Shown piece after piece: positions 54,574-63,198 of a stretch of DNA of 64,000 nt. Made by a program: the position numbers and the translations under genes. The notes beneath the pieces were generated by a model. That model ran no database searches. It was not told the DNA's origin and saw only the letters and a program-made list of their open reading frames with translations. This stretch comes from Mucilaginibacter sp. OK283 (GTDB lineage Bacteria > Bacteroidota > Bacteroidia > Sphingobacteriales > Sphingobacteriaceae): assembly GCF_900110415.1 (NCBI RefSeq), contig NZ_FODR01000006.1, positions 310,001 to 374,000 of the forward strand. The letters run 5' to 3'. Within the stretch, counting starts at the first letter, position 1; every line of letters starts with the position of its first letter.

Positions 54574-55728
54574 TTACAGCAACAATATATCAATCTGGTG
54601 GGCATGAACCATATTTACCACCGGCGACCATGCAAAAACTGTAAACCTGCCATCCTGCGAAGCCACCAACGCTATGGCATCCTTTTGATCGAACACAAAC
54701 TGGGCTGCCGATAAATGCCTGGTGCCGCCGTTTTGGGCCGGGTGGATCACCCTGGTGGAGCAACCAACAACAGGCTCGGTTACCACAATTTCTTCTACAC
54801 GGGTGCTTTTTGACGAACGGCCTATTTTGGCCCCAAAGGCCAGCAATTCATGTTTATCGTTAATTACAGTAGCACCATCTATTGATGTTAAGCCTCCGAT
54901 GGTGTCGACAGCACGGCGCAATTTTTCCTGCCATGGCGTATGGTATTTTTCAATCCCCTCGTGTATCATCAAATCGGTAAGGCCGGAGAATGCCGGGGAA
55001 ACCGGGTAGGAGATAGGCTGGATGATAGATTCCAGCCAGTCGTCGCTGCCGGATGGAACAACCAGCAAAATACCGCCCCGTTTATGGGCCTGCATAGATG
55101 CCGCCAGTTGCACGAGCACATTCACCGGATCGTTCCATGATGATGGCAGCGTAAAATCAAGCATCGACGTAAGTATGTTGGGGCAGTCGGACAGGGTCGA
55201 TCCATTTTCATCAACAACCTTTATTTCGTCGCCTTTTAAAATGGCAATATTCACAAACTTGCCAAAGCCGTCAACCCGGCGATGTTTTATTACCAATAGC
55301 CCTGGCTCAATTACTTCCAAAACAAAACAATAAGCAGGTATGGCAAGGGTGGTTCCCCAAACATACAGTTCACCATCCTCTAAACAAACACCAAGGTGGA
55401 TGCCCGGCTGTTGTACTGCCGAAGCAAATTTAGTAAGTATATTAGGCGCCAGCTTAATTTTATGGCCAAACAATAAAGGCTGCCCGGCACTTTCGGGTGG
55501 TAAAAAAGCAAGCGTAAACTTGGGCGAATAACCTTCTTCGCGGCGTAAACTTGCCCAAAAGGCTAAATCTATCAGAGTTTCAATAGTTTGTATATCAGGC
55601 GTAAGGCCAAGCTCGGCAGGGTTATCTGCCGCCAATGAATGAAAATGTTTAAAATGCCGTTCAATTGCGGGGGCAATTTTTCGGGCTGCTTTATATGTTG
55701 GTTCAGAGGTAATTGTCCTTGATTCCAT
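54574..55728 (-). CDS. DACNV-type protein with diadenylate-cyclase-like (DisA_N) domain
   Basis: A 384-residue protein. The C-terminal part (about 255-370) looks like a DisA_N/DAC cyclase domain: SIDGATVINDKHELLAFGAKI with D284-G285-A286, and GGTRHLSAAQFVFDQ with the TRH triplet at 336-338, then ALVASQDGRFTVF. DAC enzymes make c-di-AMP from two ATP; DGA and RHR are their motifs, and here the last Arg is Leu. The N-terminal 230 residues fit the DACNV-type sensor domain described for such proteins. No TM helix or signal is visible. It converges with the barrel/phosphate cluster and a dispersed repeat lies upstream. Catalytic activity is unproven. Confidence 0.8.
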   Translation of the reverse strand: MESRTITSEPTYKAARKIAPAIERHFKHFHSLAADNPAELGLTPDIQTIETLIDLAFWASLRREEGYSPKFTLAFLPPESAGQPLLFGHKIKLAPNILTKFASAVQQPGIHLGVCLEDGELYVWGTTLAIPAYCFVLEVIEPGLLVIKHRRVDGFGKFVNIAILKGDEIKVVDENGSTLSDCPNILTSMLDFTLPSSWNDPVNVLVQLAASMQAHKRGGILLVVPSGSDDWLESIIQPISYPVSPAFSGLTDLMIHEGIEKYHTPWQEKLRRAVDTIGGLTSIDGATVINDKHELLAFGAKIGRSSKSTRVEEIVVTEPVVGCSTRVIHPAQNGGTRHLSAAQFVFDQKDAIALVASQDGRFTVFAWSPVVNMVHAHQIDILLL

Positions 55729-56321
55729 GCTGTTTTTAAGATGATGCCTGCCGGTATGGCCGGTTAAAAAGATTGTCTACCAAAAATAAGCCATAAAAGC
55801 TGCCAACACAAACAAATGCCTCAAAATTGCAATTAACCGATAATTGAGATATATACGCCTTACAGATTCCGCCCAAGGGCAAGCGTTTCTAATAGGGTTA
55901 ACATAACTTAACATATTTCAGATAAAATATTTGTAAATATCTTATAATCAATATTTTATGTTTTATCATGGTTAACACCAAACTGATAGCTCAATTTTGG
56001 GCGCATCCAAATATTTGTGCCTGTTGTTGACCAATACAAGTCCCTTCGGTACCTCGATCATTTAACCAGGATCAGGCAATAAAAACAGTGTGTCATTTGA
56101 TGCTTATATCTTCCTTACGCCATAGGCTTATTCCTTCAGTTATTAAATAACAGCTTATCGCCGTTAATTATTTAGACGCGGTTGCCCTGGATACCGCCCT
56201 TACTTTTTTTGCAGCGCTTCCCGTAAAATAGGATAGTTTCAAACCTGGCCCTCCCGCCAGAAACTTTAAGCCGCATCCGTAAACAGCTGGCAGGCAAATA
56301 ATTTATTTTTACTTTTGCCGC
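55729..56321. other. Gene-free stretch between the DAC-like and MFS genes
   Basis: 593 bp between divergent genes. It holds copy B of the dispersed repeat (55889-56038). No conserved ORF, RNA gene or exact -7 box was recognised in the remainder (56041-56321). Confidence 0.6.
55889..56038. repeat. Dispersed intergenic repeat, copy B
   Basis: About 150 bp similar to 19660-19813 in the same orientation, sharing GGTTAACATAACTTAACATA, ATGGTTAACA and CCAAATATTTGTGC blocks. The middle AT-rich part is more diverged. Confidence 0.7.
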
Positions 56322-57494
56322 ATGGACAACACCAGTGTTGCTAACAGGGCTAAACTACGTACCGGCATCAGTATTTTTTTCTTTATTTCGGGGTTTGGGT
56401 ACTCATCATGGGCATCGCGCATCCCATCACTGCAACAGCAGTTACATTTAAACGAAGCAGAATTAGGTGCGGTTTTATTTGCCCTGCCAATCGGCCTGAT
56501 GCTTACCATGCCTATCACCTCTAAAATGCTCAGGCATTTTAGCAGCCGCAGTATCATGTTTGGCGGGGTAACAGCGTTTACGTTATTGCTTTGCCTGCCT
56601 GGCTTTACTGCTTATATGTGGGAGCTTATTTTGGTGTTGTTTTTTATAGGCTCCACACGTAACGTAATTGCCATAACCGTGAATGCGCAGGCGGTAGGGG
56701 TGCAAGCTATGTATGATAAACCTATCATGGTTACTTTTCATGGCATCTGGAGCCTGGCGGGTTTTGCCGGGGCGGCAGTAGGCTATATTATGGTTTATTT
56801 TAATGTTGCGCCAACCTATCACCTTATTGGTGTAAGTGTTGTACTGTTTATACTAACACTCTGGTTTTATCCCAGCTCCCTTGAGCAAGCTCCTTACGGC
56901 CAAAGCAACACTACCGTTTTTTCATTCCCCGATAAAGATCTGCTCAAATTCGCGCTCATTGCATTTGCCTGTATGGCCTGCGAAAACACGATGTATGACT
57001 GGAGCAGCATTTATTTTCAAAAAGCGCTGCATGCACCAAAGGCCACCTCAACGGCTGCCTTTGTAGTTTACATGTTTTTTATGACACTTGGGCGCTTTAC
57101 CGGTGATAGGATAGTAGCTGCCACCAGTATTAAAAAAGTATTGAACTTTAGCGGCGTATTTATTTTACTCGGTTTTTTAATGGCTGTGCTTTTACCTTAC
57201 ATATATACCGCCTTTATTGGCTATGCCATGGTTGGCATGGGTATTTCCTGTGTAGTGCCATTGGTATTCAGTATGGCCGGCCGGTCAAAAACCTTAAAAA
57301 GCGGGCAGGCCCTGGCGGCTATATCTACCGTAAGCTATCTTGGCTTTTTAATTATCCCGCCGTTTGTTGGCTTTGTAGCCCAGGCTGCTGGTTTACGCTG
57401 GGCATTTGGCATAGTATCGGGCTTTGGCGCACTTATTATCATGATGGTTGCCCGTATTAAAGAAGAATCGGAAGCCGACGAAGTTTTGGCATAA
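56322..57494 (+). CDS. MFS transporter (YbjJ-like)
   Basis: A 390-residue major facilitator with about 12 TM helices. It begins ISIFFFISGFGYSSWASRIP, QQLHLNEAELGAVLFALPIG, closely matching the YbjJ-like MFS group. Other segments are GSTRNVIAITVNAQAVGVQ and CENTMYDWSSIYFQKALHAP (start of the C-terminal half), typical of fucose-permease-like transporters. YbjJ has no firm substrate, so sugar or drug transport remains open. It is a single gene, followed after 89 nt by an SDR gene on the same strand. Confidence 0.88.
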   Translation: MDNTSVANRAKLRTGISIFFFISGFGYSSWASRIPSLQQQLHLNEAELGAVLFALPIGLMLTMPITSKMLRHFSSRSIMFGGVTAFTLLLCLPGFTAYMWELILVLFFIGSTRNVIAITVNAQAVGVQAMYDKPIMVTFHGIWSLAGFAGAAVGYIMVYFNVAPTYHLIGVSVVLFILTLWFYPSSLEQAPYGQSNTTVFSFPDKDLLKFALIAFACMACENTMYDWSSIYFQKALHAPKATSTAAFVVYMFFMTLGRFTGDRIVAATSIKKVLNFSGVFILLGFLMAVLLPYIYTAFIGYAMVGMGISCVVPLVFSMAGRSKTLKSGQALAAISTVSYLGFLIIPPFVGFVAQAAGLRWAFGIVSGFGALIIMMVARIKEESEADEVLA

Positions 57495-57502
57495 TTCATT
57501 TT

Positions 57503-57528
57503 AATCCTGCAAAATCCTTAAATCGTGT
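57503..57528. repeat. 26-bp dispersed repeat, copy 1
   Basis: A 26-bp sequence beginning AATCCTGCAAAATCC and ending AATCGTGT is identical to 62961-62986, same orientation. Both lie downstream of a plus-strand stop codon. Confidence 0.75.
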
Positions 57529-57583
57529 CAAAACATTATTGGCGCAATTTTATTGGTTATATTGAACAATCAAAACTGTTAGC

Positions 57584-58393
57584 ATGAACCAAACTCCATC
57601 GTTAAAAGATCAATCGGCCCTGGTAACAGGCGCCGATAGCGGTATAGGTAAAGGCGTTGCCCTGGCGCTGGCGGCCGCGGGTGCCAAAGTAGTAATCAAT
57701 TATGCGCATAACCAGGCGGCTGCCGAGGAGGTTGTTGCACAAATAACAGCCTCTGGCGGCGAGGCCTTCGCAGTGCAGGCCGACGTAAGCCACGAAGACG
57801 AAGTAAAAGCCATGTTTGCGCAAATGTTTGCGCGCTACCATACAATAGACATATTGGTTAATAATGCCGGGCTGCAAAAAGATTCCAAATTTGTAGATAT
57901 GACGCTGGCGGATTGGAACACGGTAATCAGCATCAACCTTACCGGCCAGTTTTTATGCTCGCGCGAGGCCGCCAAAGAATTTATCCGCAGGGGAGTAGTC
58001 GAAGAAAGAAGCGTGGCCGCCGGCAAAATCATTTGTATGAGCAGCGTACATGAAGTAATTCCCTGGGCCGGGCATGTAAACTATGCCGCCAGTAAAGGCG
58101 GCATCAGTATGTTTATGAAGAGTATAGCCCAGGAGCTTGCACCGCATAAAATCAGGGTTGTTGGCATCGGGCCGGGTGCTATTCAAACCCCCATCAACAA
58201 ATCGGCCTGGGATACACCCGAAGCGCTGGATAAATTACTAACCCTGATACCTTATAACCGGATAGGCAAACCTAACGATATAGGGCAACTGGCAGCATGG
58301 CTGGCATCAGACCAGGCCGACTATATAACCGGTACAACCATATTTATGGATGGAGGCATGACTTTATACCCCGGATTTGCCGACAACGGTTAA
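57584..58393 (+). CDS. SDR-family oxidoreductase (glucose 1-dehydrogenase-like)
   Basis: A 269-residue classical SDR with TGADSGIGKGVALALAAAG (about 15-33), NNAGLQKDSKF, SSVHEVIPWAGHVNYAASKGG (catalytic Ser, Tyr and Lys) and the C-terminal TGTTIFMDGGMTLYPGF. The closest pattern is glucose 1-dehydrogenase of the Bacillus type, including the ADSGIG loop and the final YPGF. It would oxidise a sugar with NAD(P). No operon partner besides the MFS gene 89 nt upstream; a sugar uptake and oxidation pair is possible but unproven. Confidence 0.88.
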   Translation: MNQTPSLKDQSALVTGADSGIGKGVALALAAAGAKVVINYAHNQAAAEEVVAQITASGGEAFAVQADVSHEDEVKAMFAQMFARYHTIDILVNNAGLQKDSKFVDMTLADWNTVISINLTGQFLCSREAAKEFIRRGVVEERSVAAGKIICMSSVHEVIPWAGHVNYAASKGGISMFMKSIAQELAPHKIRVVGIGPGAIQTPINKSAWDTPEALDKLLTLIPYNRIGKPNDIGQLAAWLASDQADYITGTTIFMDGGMTLYPGFADNG

Positions 58394-58563
58394 CTCAATG
58401 TAAATTAATCGTAAATATATCGGTTTAGCATCTTGCTAAATCGATATTAGTCTATTTTTATGGTGAAGATATTGTAATATGTACACTAAGTAAATTGCGA
58501 AAAATTAAATTTTATACGTCAATTTGACTGTTATTATAAAATATTCATAAAAATTGAATTTTA

Positions 58564-58595
58564 TTTGCCAAATTTACAACATTAGCCTATTTTTG
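58564..58595 (+). promoter_or_regulatory. Promoter of the first PepSY-like gene
   Basis: TTTG (58564-58567), a 20-bp spacer and TATTTTTG (58588-58595), an exact TAnnTTTG match, 25 nt before the ATG. The same arrangement precedes the second copy. Confidence 0.82.
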
Positions 58596-58620
58596 TTGTG
58601 GATTTAAAATTTAACATAAC

Positions 58621-59100
58621 ATGAAAAAGATATTTATTACTACCGCAATAGCCGCTTTATTAAGCGTTAATGTATTCGCTGCCGATGGCGGTAAAAAAGC
58701 TGACGGAGGTGCAAACGTATCATACGTAGCATTACATGGTTTTACTGTTGACTTTGCTGATGCAACAGATGTAAACTGGACAGTAACTAAAAATTGCCAA
58801 AAAGCATCGTTCACTGTTGATGGCGTAAGGAAAACTGCTTTTTACAACCTTAGCGGCGAGTACCTTGGTGTAACTCAACGCGTTGACGTTAAGGCTATCC
58901 CAGCTAAAACGATGAAACAAATCAACAAAGATTACGCTGGTTACGAAGTTGGCGAAGTAATTGTTTACCAGGCTAACACCGAAGTAAATTCAAACATCGA
59001 TGCTACTTCATACTTTGTTGATCTTAAAAACGACAAACACGAAGTGCTTGTAAGGATAACCCAACAAGCAAACCTTGAGTTTTTTCAACAAGTAAAGTAA
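58621..59100 (+). CDS. Secreted PepSY-like protein, copy 1
   Basis: A 159-residue protein with a Sec signal peptide (about 1-20, cut after VFA). The mature part matches the PepSY-like/BLIP-like periplasmic family of Bacteroidota: VDFADATDVNWTVTKN, ASFTVDGVRKTAFYNLSGEYLG, with alternating strands and a final VDLKNDKHEVLVRITQQANLEFF. The role is unknown; related proteins are abundant periplasmic or envelope stress proteins. It differs from the copy at 60019 at 14 of 159 residues. Promoter and terminator are also duplicated. The CDS has its own strong promoter, so high expression is likely. Confidence 0.85.
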   Translation: MKKIFITTAIAALLSVNVFAADGGKKADGGANVSYVALHGFTVDFADATDVNWTVTKNCQKASFTVDGVRKTAFYNLSGEYLGVTQRVDVKAIPAKTMKQINKDYAGYEVGEVIVYQANTEVNSNIDATSYFVDLKNDKHEVLVRITQQANLEFFQQVK

Positions 59101-59126
59101 TTCTTTAAAAAAATCACAACTATTGC

Positions 59127-59157
59127 AAGCCATCCTGGTATCCGGGGTGGCTTTTTT
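59127..59157 (+). terminator. Terminator of PepSY-like gene 1
   Basis: Inverted repeat AAGCCATCC/GGGTGGCTT (59127-59153) followed by TTTTTT. Confidence 0.85.
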
Positions 59158-59253
59158 GCTTGAATCGATTTAGCAAGGGGGAATCAAATAAATAAAAGCA
59201 TGCACTTGATGTGTTTCAGTTCAAATAATCATTCGGCTTTTGAACGCTGGCTA

Positions 59254-59404
59254 CGACTCACCCGGTCGAGGCTACGCCCGACCACCCTCTCTCCGGCTGC
59301 GCCGCAAAGAGGGTGAAGCTCATTTTTGTTTTTCCTTTTTAGCCCCTATATGCGATGCAGTCGGAGAGAGAGACAGACAAGCGGAGCCTCATCGGGGTGA
59401 GTCG
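59254..59404. repeat. MITE-like imperfect inverted repeat
   Basis: CGACTCACCCGGTCGAGGCT (59254-59273) and further GAC/CTCTCTCC blocks to about 59317 are inverted, with mismatches, at about 59341-59404 (ending GGGGTGAGTCG). No ORF is credible inside. It is probably a non-autonomous mobile repeat inserted between the two PepSY-like genes. Confidence 0.65.
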
Positions 59405-59505
59405 ACTCGCCGACATGCGATATACGTCATTCCTCCTTCAGAATTTCACGAAATTTTACCACTTATAATGACATCATTGTAAATTATTGATTATCAATAT
59501 TGTTT

Positions 59506-59626
59506 TTTTGTAGAGACGCATAATTGCGTCTCCCGCATGCAAATCACACATGCAAATCGGCCTTGCAATCGCACCTTGCAAGTCCTGAATGTCCTGCGGG
59601 AGACGCAATTATGCGTCTCTACAAAA
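59506..59626. repeat. MITE-like inverted repeat with perfect 32-bp arms
   Basis: Arms 59506-59537 and 59595-59626 are perfect inverted copies beginning TTTTGTAGAGACGCA. Each arm also contains an inner palindrome GACGCA.TAAT.TGCGTC. The 57-bp middle has short CTTGCAA and CATGCAAAT repeats. This type of TAGAGACGC repeat is widely scattered in bacterial genomes. Confidence 0.88.
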
Positions 59627-59962
59627 GCCTCATTTGCAGCAATGTCATTTCTGTTTTTTTCAGCCAAACTGGTGATTACTCACAATGACAGACCTTTTTA
59701 TAATCTCTTTTTCCCTTCAACATTTCGCAGAATTTTCCATTCGGGCTAAAGGCATCATTTTGTCGCTGGAAATTTACTGGAGAATTACATATTTGAAGCC
59801 AAAAGTTAGCTGTTTAATGCATTTAGATTTAGCTAAACCGATTTATTTGCGTTTCAATTCTTTAAGATATTGTAAAATATACACTAAGTGTATTGCTAAA
59901 AATTAAATTTTACACTATAAATCATCTAAAATTATAAAATATTCATAAAAATTAAATTATAG

Positions 59963-59993
59963 TTGCCAAATTTATAATATTATTCTATTTTTG
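59963..59993 (+). promoter_or_regulatory. Promoter of the second PepSY-like gene
   Basis: TTG (59963-59965), a 20-bp spacer and TATTTTTG (59986-59993), 25 nt before the ATG. About 130 bp upstream of it are also alike between the two copies. The rest of 59627-59860 holds nothing recognised. Confidence 0.82.
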
Positions 59994-60018
59994 TTATGGA
60001 TTTAAAATTTAAAACAAC

Positions 60019-60498
60019 ATGAAAAAGATATTTTTAACAACCGCAATTGCCGCTTTATTAAGTGTTAATGTATTTGCTGCCGATGGCGGTAAAAAGAATG
60101 ATGGAGGTACTAACGTATCATACATAGCCTTACATGGTTTCACCGTTGACTTTGCTGATGCAAAAGATGTGAACTGGACTGTAACTAAAAATACCCAGAA
60201 AGCAACATTTACTGTTGATGGCGTAAGGAAAACTGCTTTTTACAACCTTAACGGCGAGTACCTTGGTGTAACTCAACGCGTTGACGCTAAAGCCATCCCC
60301 GCTAAAACAATGAAACAAATCAGCAAAGATTACGCTGGTTACGACGTTAATGAAGTAATTGTTTACCAGGCTAACACCGATATCAATTCAAACATTGATG
60401 CTACTTCATATTTTGTTGATCTTAAGAACGACAAACACGAAGTACTTGTAAGGATAACTCAACAAGCAAACCTTGAGTTTTTTCAACAAGTGAAATAA
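60019..60498 (+). CDS. Secreted PepSY-like protein, copy 2
   Basis: A 159-residue paralogue of the protein at 58621-59100, with the same signal peptide and PepSY-like layout (VDFADAKDVNWTVTKN, FYNLNGEYLG). The 14 changes are mostly conservative; notable ones are Cys59 to Thr and Gly111 to Asn. The last 37 residues are identical, which suggests recent duplication or gene conversion. The gene carries its own copy of the promoter and a different terminator loop. Function unknown. Confidence 0.85.
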   Translation: MKKIFLTTAIAALLSVNVFAADGGKKNDGGTNVSYIALHGFTVDFADAKDVNWTVTKNTQKATFTVDGVRKTAFYNLNGEYLGVTQRVDAKAIPAKTMKQISKDYAGYDVNEVIVYQANTDINSNIDATSYFVDLKNDKHEVLVRITQQANLEFFQQVK

Positions 60499-60521
60499 TT
60501 CTTCAAAAAGTACGCTCATAC

Positions 60522-60552
60522 AAGCCATTCCAATTATCGGGATGGCTTTTTT
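60522..60552 (+). terminator. Terminator of PepSY-like gene 2
   Basis: AAGCCATTCC/GGGATGGCTT hairpin (60522-60548) followed by a T-run, 23 nt after the stop. Confidence 0.88.
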
Positions 60553-60643
60553 ATTTTATGATAATTGCAATAATTATATTTTATCAAACAACTTGGCTGT
60601 TTATGACTTTATAAAGTATTAGTTAATATATTTTATAATTATT

Positions 60644-62857
60644 ATGCCAAAGACCATTATCGTATCTAACCGGTTGCCTGTAAAAATCTCTAAAACCGAT
60701 AGCGACTATAATTTATCATCAAGCGAGGGAGGCTTAGCTACCGGCTTAGGTTCAATTTACAAACAAGGTGATAACGTATGGATAGGCTGGCCCGGCGTTG
60801 AAATTACAGAACAAGAGGATAAAGATACCGTAACCCAACAGTTAAAAGAGTTAAGCCTGGTGCCCGTTTTTCTTGACCAGGAAGAGATTAACCAATATTA
60901 TGAGGGTTTCTCGAACGAGGTTTTATGGCCCGTTTTTCATTACTACGCATCTACTTATGCCACCTACAAACAATCAAACTGGGATTATTATCAGGCAGTT
61001 AACAAAAAATTCAGAGATGTAATACTGACTATCGCCGAGCCCGGCGATGTTATATGGATACATGACTATCAATTGCTGCTGCTGCCGGGCCTGGTTAGGC
61101 ACGAAATCCCCGATGTTTCTATCGGATTTTTCCTGCATATCCCTTTCCCATCGCATGAGATGTTTAGATTGATTCCCTGGCGATCGGAATTATTGGAAGG
61201 AATGCTTGGAGCCGATCTGATCGGCCTGCATACCTTTGATGATGTAAGGCATTTTTTAGGTGCCACAACCCGTATTTTGCCGGTAACATCTTCGGCAAAT
61301 ATCATCGCGACCGGCGAAAGATCAATAGTAGTCGAATCATTTCCCATGGGGATTGACGAGCAAAAATATGCATCGTTACCATTGCAGGACGATGTAAAAC
61401 ACCAGGTAGAACTGATCAAGAATAACTTTAAAGATGGTAAACTGATACTATCTGTTGACAGGCTTGATTACAGCAAAGGCATATTACAACGGCTTGCGGC
61501 ATTTGAATTATTGCTGCAATTGTGCCCCGAATGTATTGAAAATATAGCCCTTTATATGATAGTGGTACCATCGCGCGATACAGTGCCGCAGTATGCACAC
61601 CTGCGCGATGAGATTGATAAAAAAGTGGGCAATATCAACTCCATTTACCGTACTATGGATTGGAGTCCTATTCACTATTATTACAGATCGTTCCCCCTCG
61701 AAACGCTCGCAGCCTTATATGCCACTGCCGATGTTTGCCTGGTTACGCCAATGCGCGATGGGATGAATTTGGTGAGTAAAGAATATGTAGCCAGTCGCGT
61801 AAATAATGATGGAGTATTGATTATGAGTGAGATGGCTGGCGCATCTAAAGAATTAATAGATGCGATAATTGTAAACCCCAATAATACCGGCGAGGTATGC
61901 AGGGCGATATTACAGGCAATTAACATGCCGCTTGATGAGCAAAAAAAACGCATGATTCCAATGCGCCAGTTAGTGGCTAAATTTAACATCAGGCATTGGG
62001 TTAAAATTTTTATGGACAGGCTAAAGGAGGTAAAACTCATGCAGCGTTCATTGCAAACCAGGCACGTGAGTAACACTACCGAGCAATCCATCATTAACCG
62101 CTACAGTAAAACCAAAAAACGCATTATCTTTTTAGATTATGATGGTACTTTGGTTGGGTTCAGATCGGCCATTGAGCAGGCCAGCCCCGATAAGGAGCTT
62201 TATAACATTATTCAAAAACTTACTGAAGACCCTGCCAACCAGGTAGTGCTCATCAGCGGCCGGAAACATGAAAACCTCGACGAGTGGTTTCAGCACACAG
62301 ATATGTATCTGATAGCCGAGCACGGTTCCTGGTTTAAACAGCCGGGTACTACCTGGCATAAAATAGCCGGACTATCTGACCAATGGAAGCACGATATATA
62401 CCCATTATTGGAAACCTATGTAGATCGCACACCAGGATCGTTTATCGAAGAGAAAACATACTCACTGGTATGGCATTATCGCAAAGCCCAGGCCGGCCTG
62501 GGAGAGCTAAGGGCAGGGGAGTTGATGAATAACCTCAAGTACCTGGCCAGCGATAAAGGCTTACAGCTATTGGCAGGGGATAAGGTACTGGAAGTGAAGA
62601 ATATGGATATCAACAAAGGCAAAGCAGCTTTAACCTTGACAGAGGGCAAAGATTATGATTTTGTGATAGCCTTTGGCGACGACTATACCGACGAGGATAT
62701 TTTTAAAGCCCTGCCAGAAAGCGCCATTACCATTAAGGTGGGCAGTAATCTGTCGGCGGCTAAATTTTACCTGCGCAATCCGCAAGAGGTACGAAAACTG
62801 CTCACCAGTTTTACCAAACAATACGTAGGACAAAATTCAGGGATTTTGCAAGATTAA
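60644..62857 (+). CDS. Bifunctional trehalose-6-phosphate synthase/phosphatase (OtsA-OtsB fusion)
   Basis: A 737-residue fusion making trehalose from UDP-glucose and glucose-6-phosphate. Residues 1-465 are a GT20 synthase: SNRLPVKISK, EGGLATGL, VIWIHDYQLLLLP, IGFFLHIPFPS, VDRLDYSKGI and VTPMRDGMNLVSKEYVA. Residues about 490-730 are a HAD phosphatase: FLDYDGTLVGF with the DxDGT nucleophile, SGRKHENLDEW, and GDDYTDEDIFKAL for magnesium. Both parts look complete. It faces a converging GH15 gene, a common partner in trehalose or glycan turnover. The phosphosugar mutase at 22159 would feed the same pool. Confidence 0.95.
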   Translation: MPKTIIVSNRLPVKISKTDSDYNLSSSEGGLATGLGSIYKQGDNVWIGWPGVEITEQEDKDTVTQQLKELSLVPVFLDQEEINQYYEGFSNEVLWPVFHYYASTYATYKQSNWDYYQAVNKKFRDVILTIAEPGDVIWIHDYQLLLLPGLVRHEIPDVSIGFFLHIPFPSHEMFRLIPWRSELLEGMLGADLIGLHTFDDVRHFLGATTRILPVTSSANIIATGERSIVVESFPMGIDEQKYASLPLQDDVKHQVELIKNNFKDGKLILSVDRLDYSKGILQRLAAFELLLQLCPECIENIALYMIVVPSRDTVPQYAHLRDEIDKKVGNINSIYRTMDWSPIHYYYRSFPLETLAALYATADVCLVTPMRDGMNLVSKEYVASRVNNDGVLIMSEMAGASKELIDAIIVNPNNTGEVCRAILQAINMPLDEQKKRMIPMRQLVAKFNIRHWVKIFMDRLKEVKLMQRSLQTRHVSNTTEQSIINRYSKTKKRIIFLDYDGTLVGFRSAIEQASPDKELYNIIQKLTEDPANQVVLISGRKHENLDEWFQHTDMYLIAEHGSWFKQPGTTWHKIAGLSDQWKHDIYPLLETYVDRTPGSFIEEKTYSLVWHYRKAQAGLGELRAGELMNNLKYLASDKGLQLLAGDKVLEVKNMDINKGKAALTLTEGKDYDFVIAFGDDYTDEDIFKALPESAITIKVGSNLSAAKFYLRNPQEVRKLLTSFTKQYVGQNSGILQD

Positions 62858-62960
62858 TGCAGATGTGCAGATTTCAAATGTGCAGATTTCAGATTTCAAA
62901 GCTTGGTAAAACTTCGTTAATGACGAACTTTTACCAGGCGTTAATCAAAAAAAAACTGTC

Positions 62961-62986
62961 AATCCTGCAAAATCCTTAAATCGTGT
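62961..62986. repeat. 26-bp dispersed repeat, copy 2
   Basis: Identical to 57503-57528. It lies after the trehalose gene, next to short GTGCAGATTTC direct repeats at about 62864-62890. Confidence 0.75.
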
Positions 62987-63043
62987 TAAGGGTGAGAACC
63001 TGTCTAAATTTGATTTAGATTATTTATGTATCCTATAAAAATC

Positions 63044-63171
63044 ATTGCCGTTGACTTTAGTCAACGGAATAATGACTAAAAGGCGAATGGCTTTAGCCAA
63101 ATTCCACTGAATATTTTGGCTAAAGCCAGCAACGATACCTTCTTTTACCGTTGACTAAAGTCAACGGCAAT
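63044..63171. repeat. MITE-like inverted repeat with nested palindromes
   Basis: Outer arms ATTGCCGTTGACTTTAGTCA (63044 on) and its inverted partner ending at 63171; each includes a palindrome CCGTTGACTTTAGTCAACGG-like of 20 bp (63048-63067, 63148-63167). Inner arms TGGCTTTAGCCAAA (63088-63101) and TTTGGCTAAAGCCA (63115-63128) are perfect inverted copies. It lies between converging genes. The gap 62858-63198 holds no gene. Confidence 0.85.
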
Positions 63172-63198
63172 AAATAAATCTCGTTTTTAGACAGCTTC

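Noticed and set aside
41044..55728. A complete Pycsar or CBASS defence system
   Set aside because: No adjacent Pycsar cyclase or CD-NTase is seen; only an effector-like domain and a distant DAC-like gene are present, so it is listed as a hypothesis only.
59240..59906. Three short plus-strand frames (about 70-80 codons) between the PepSY-like genes
   Set aside because: They run through inverted-repeat elements and AT-rich spacer and show no protein features.
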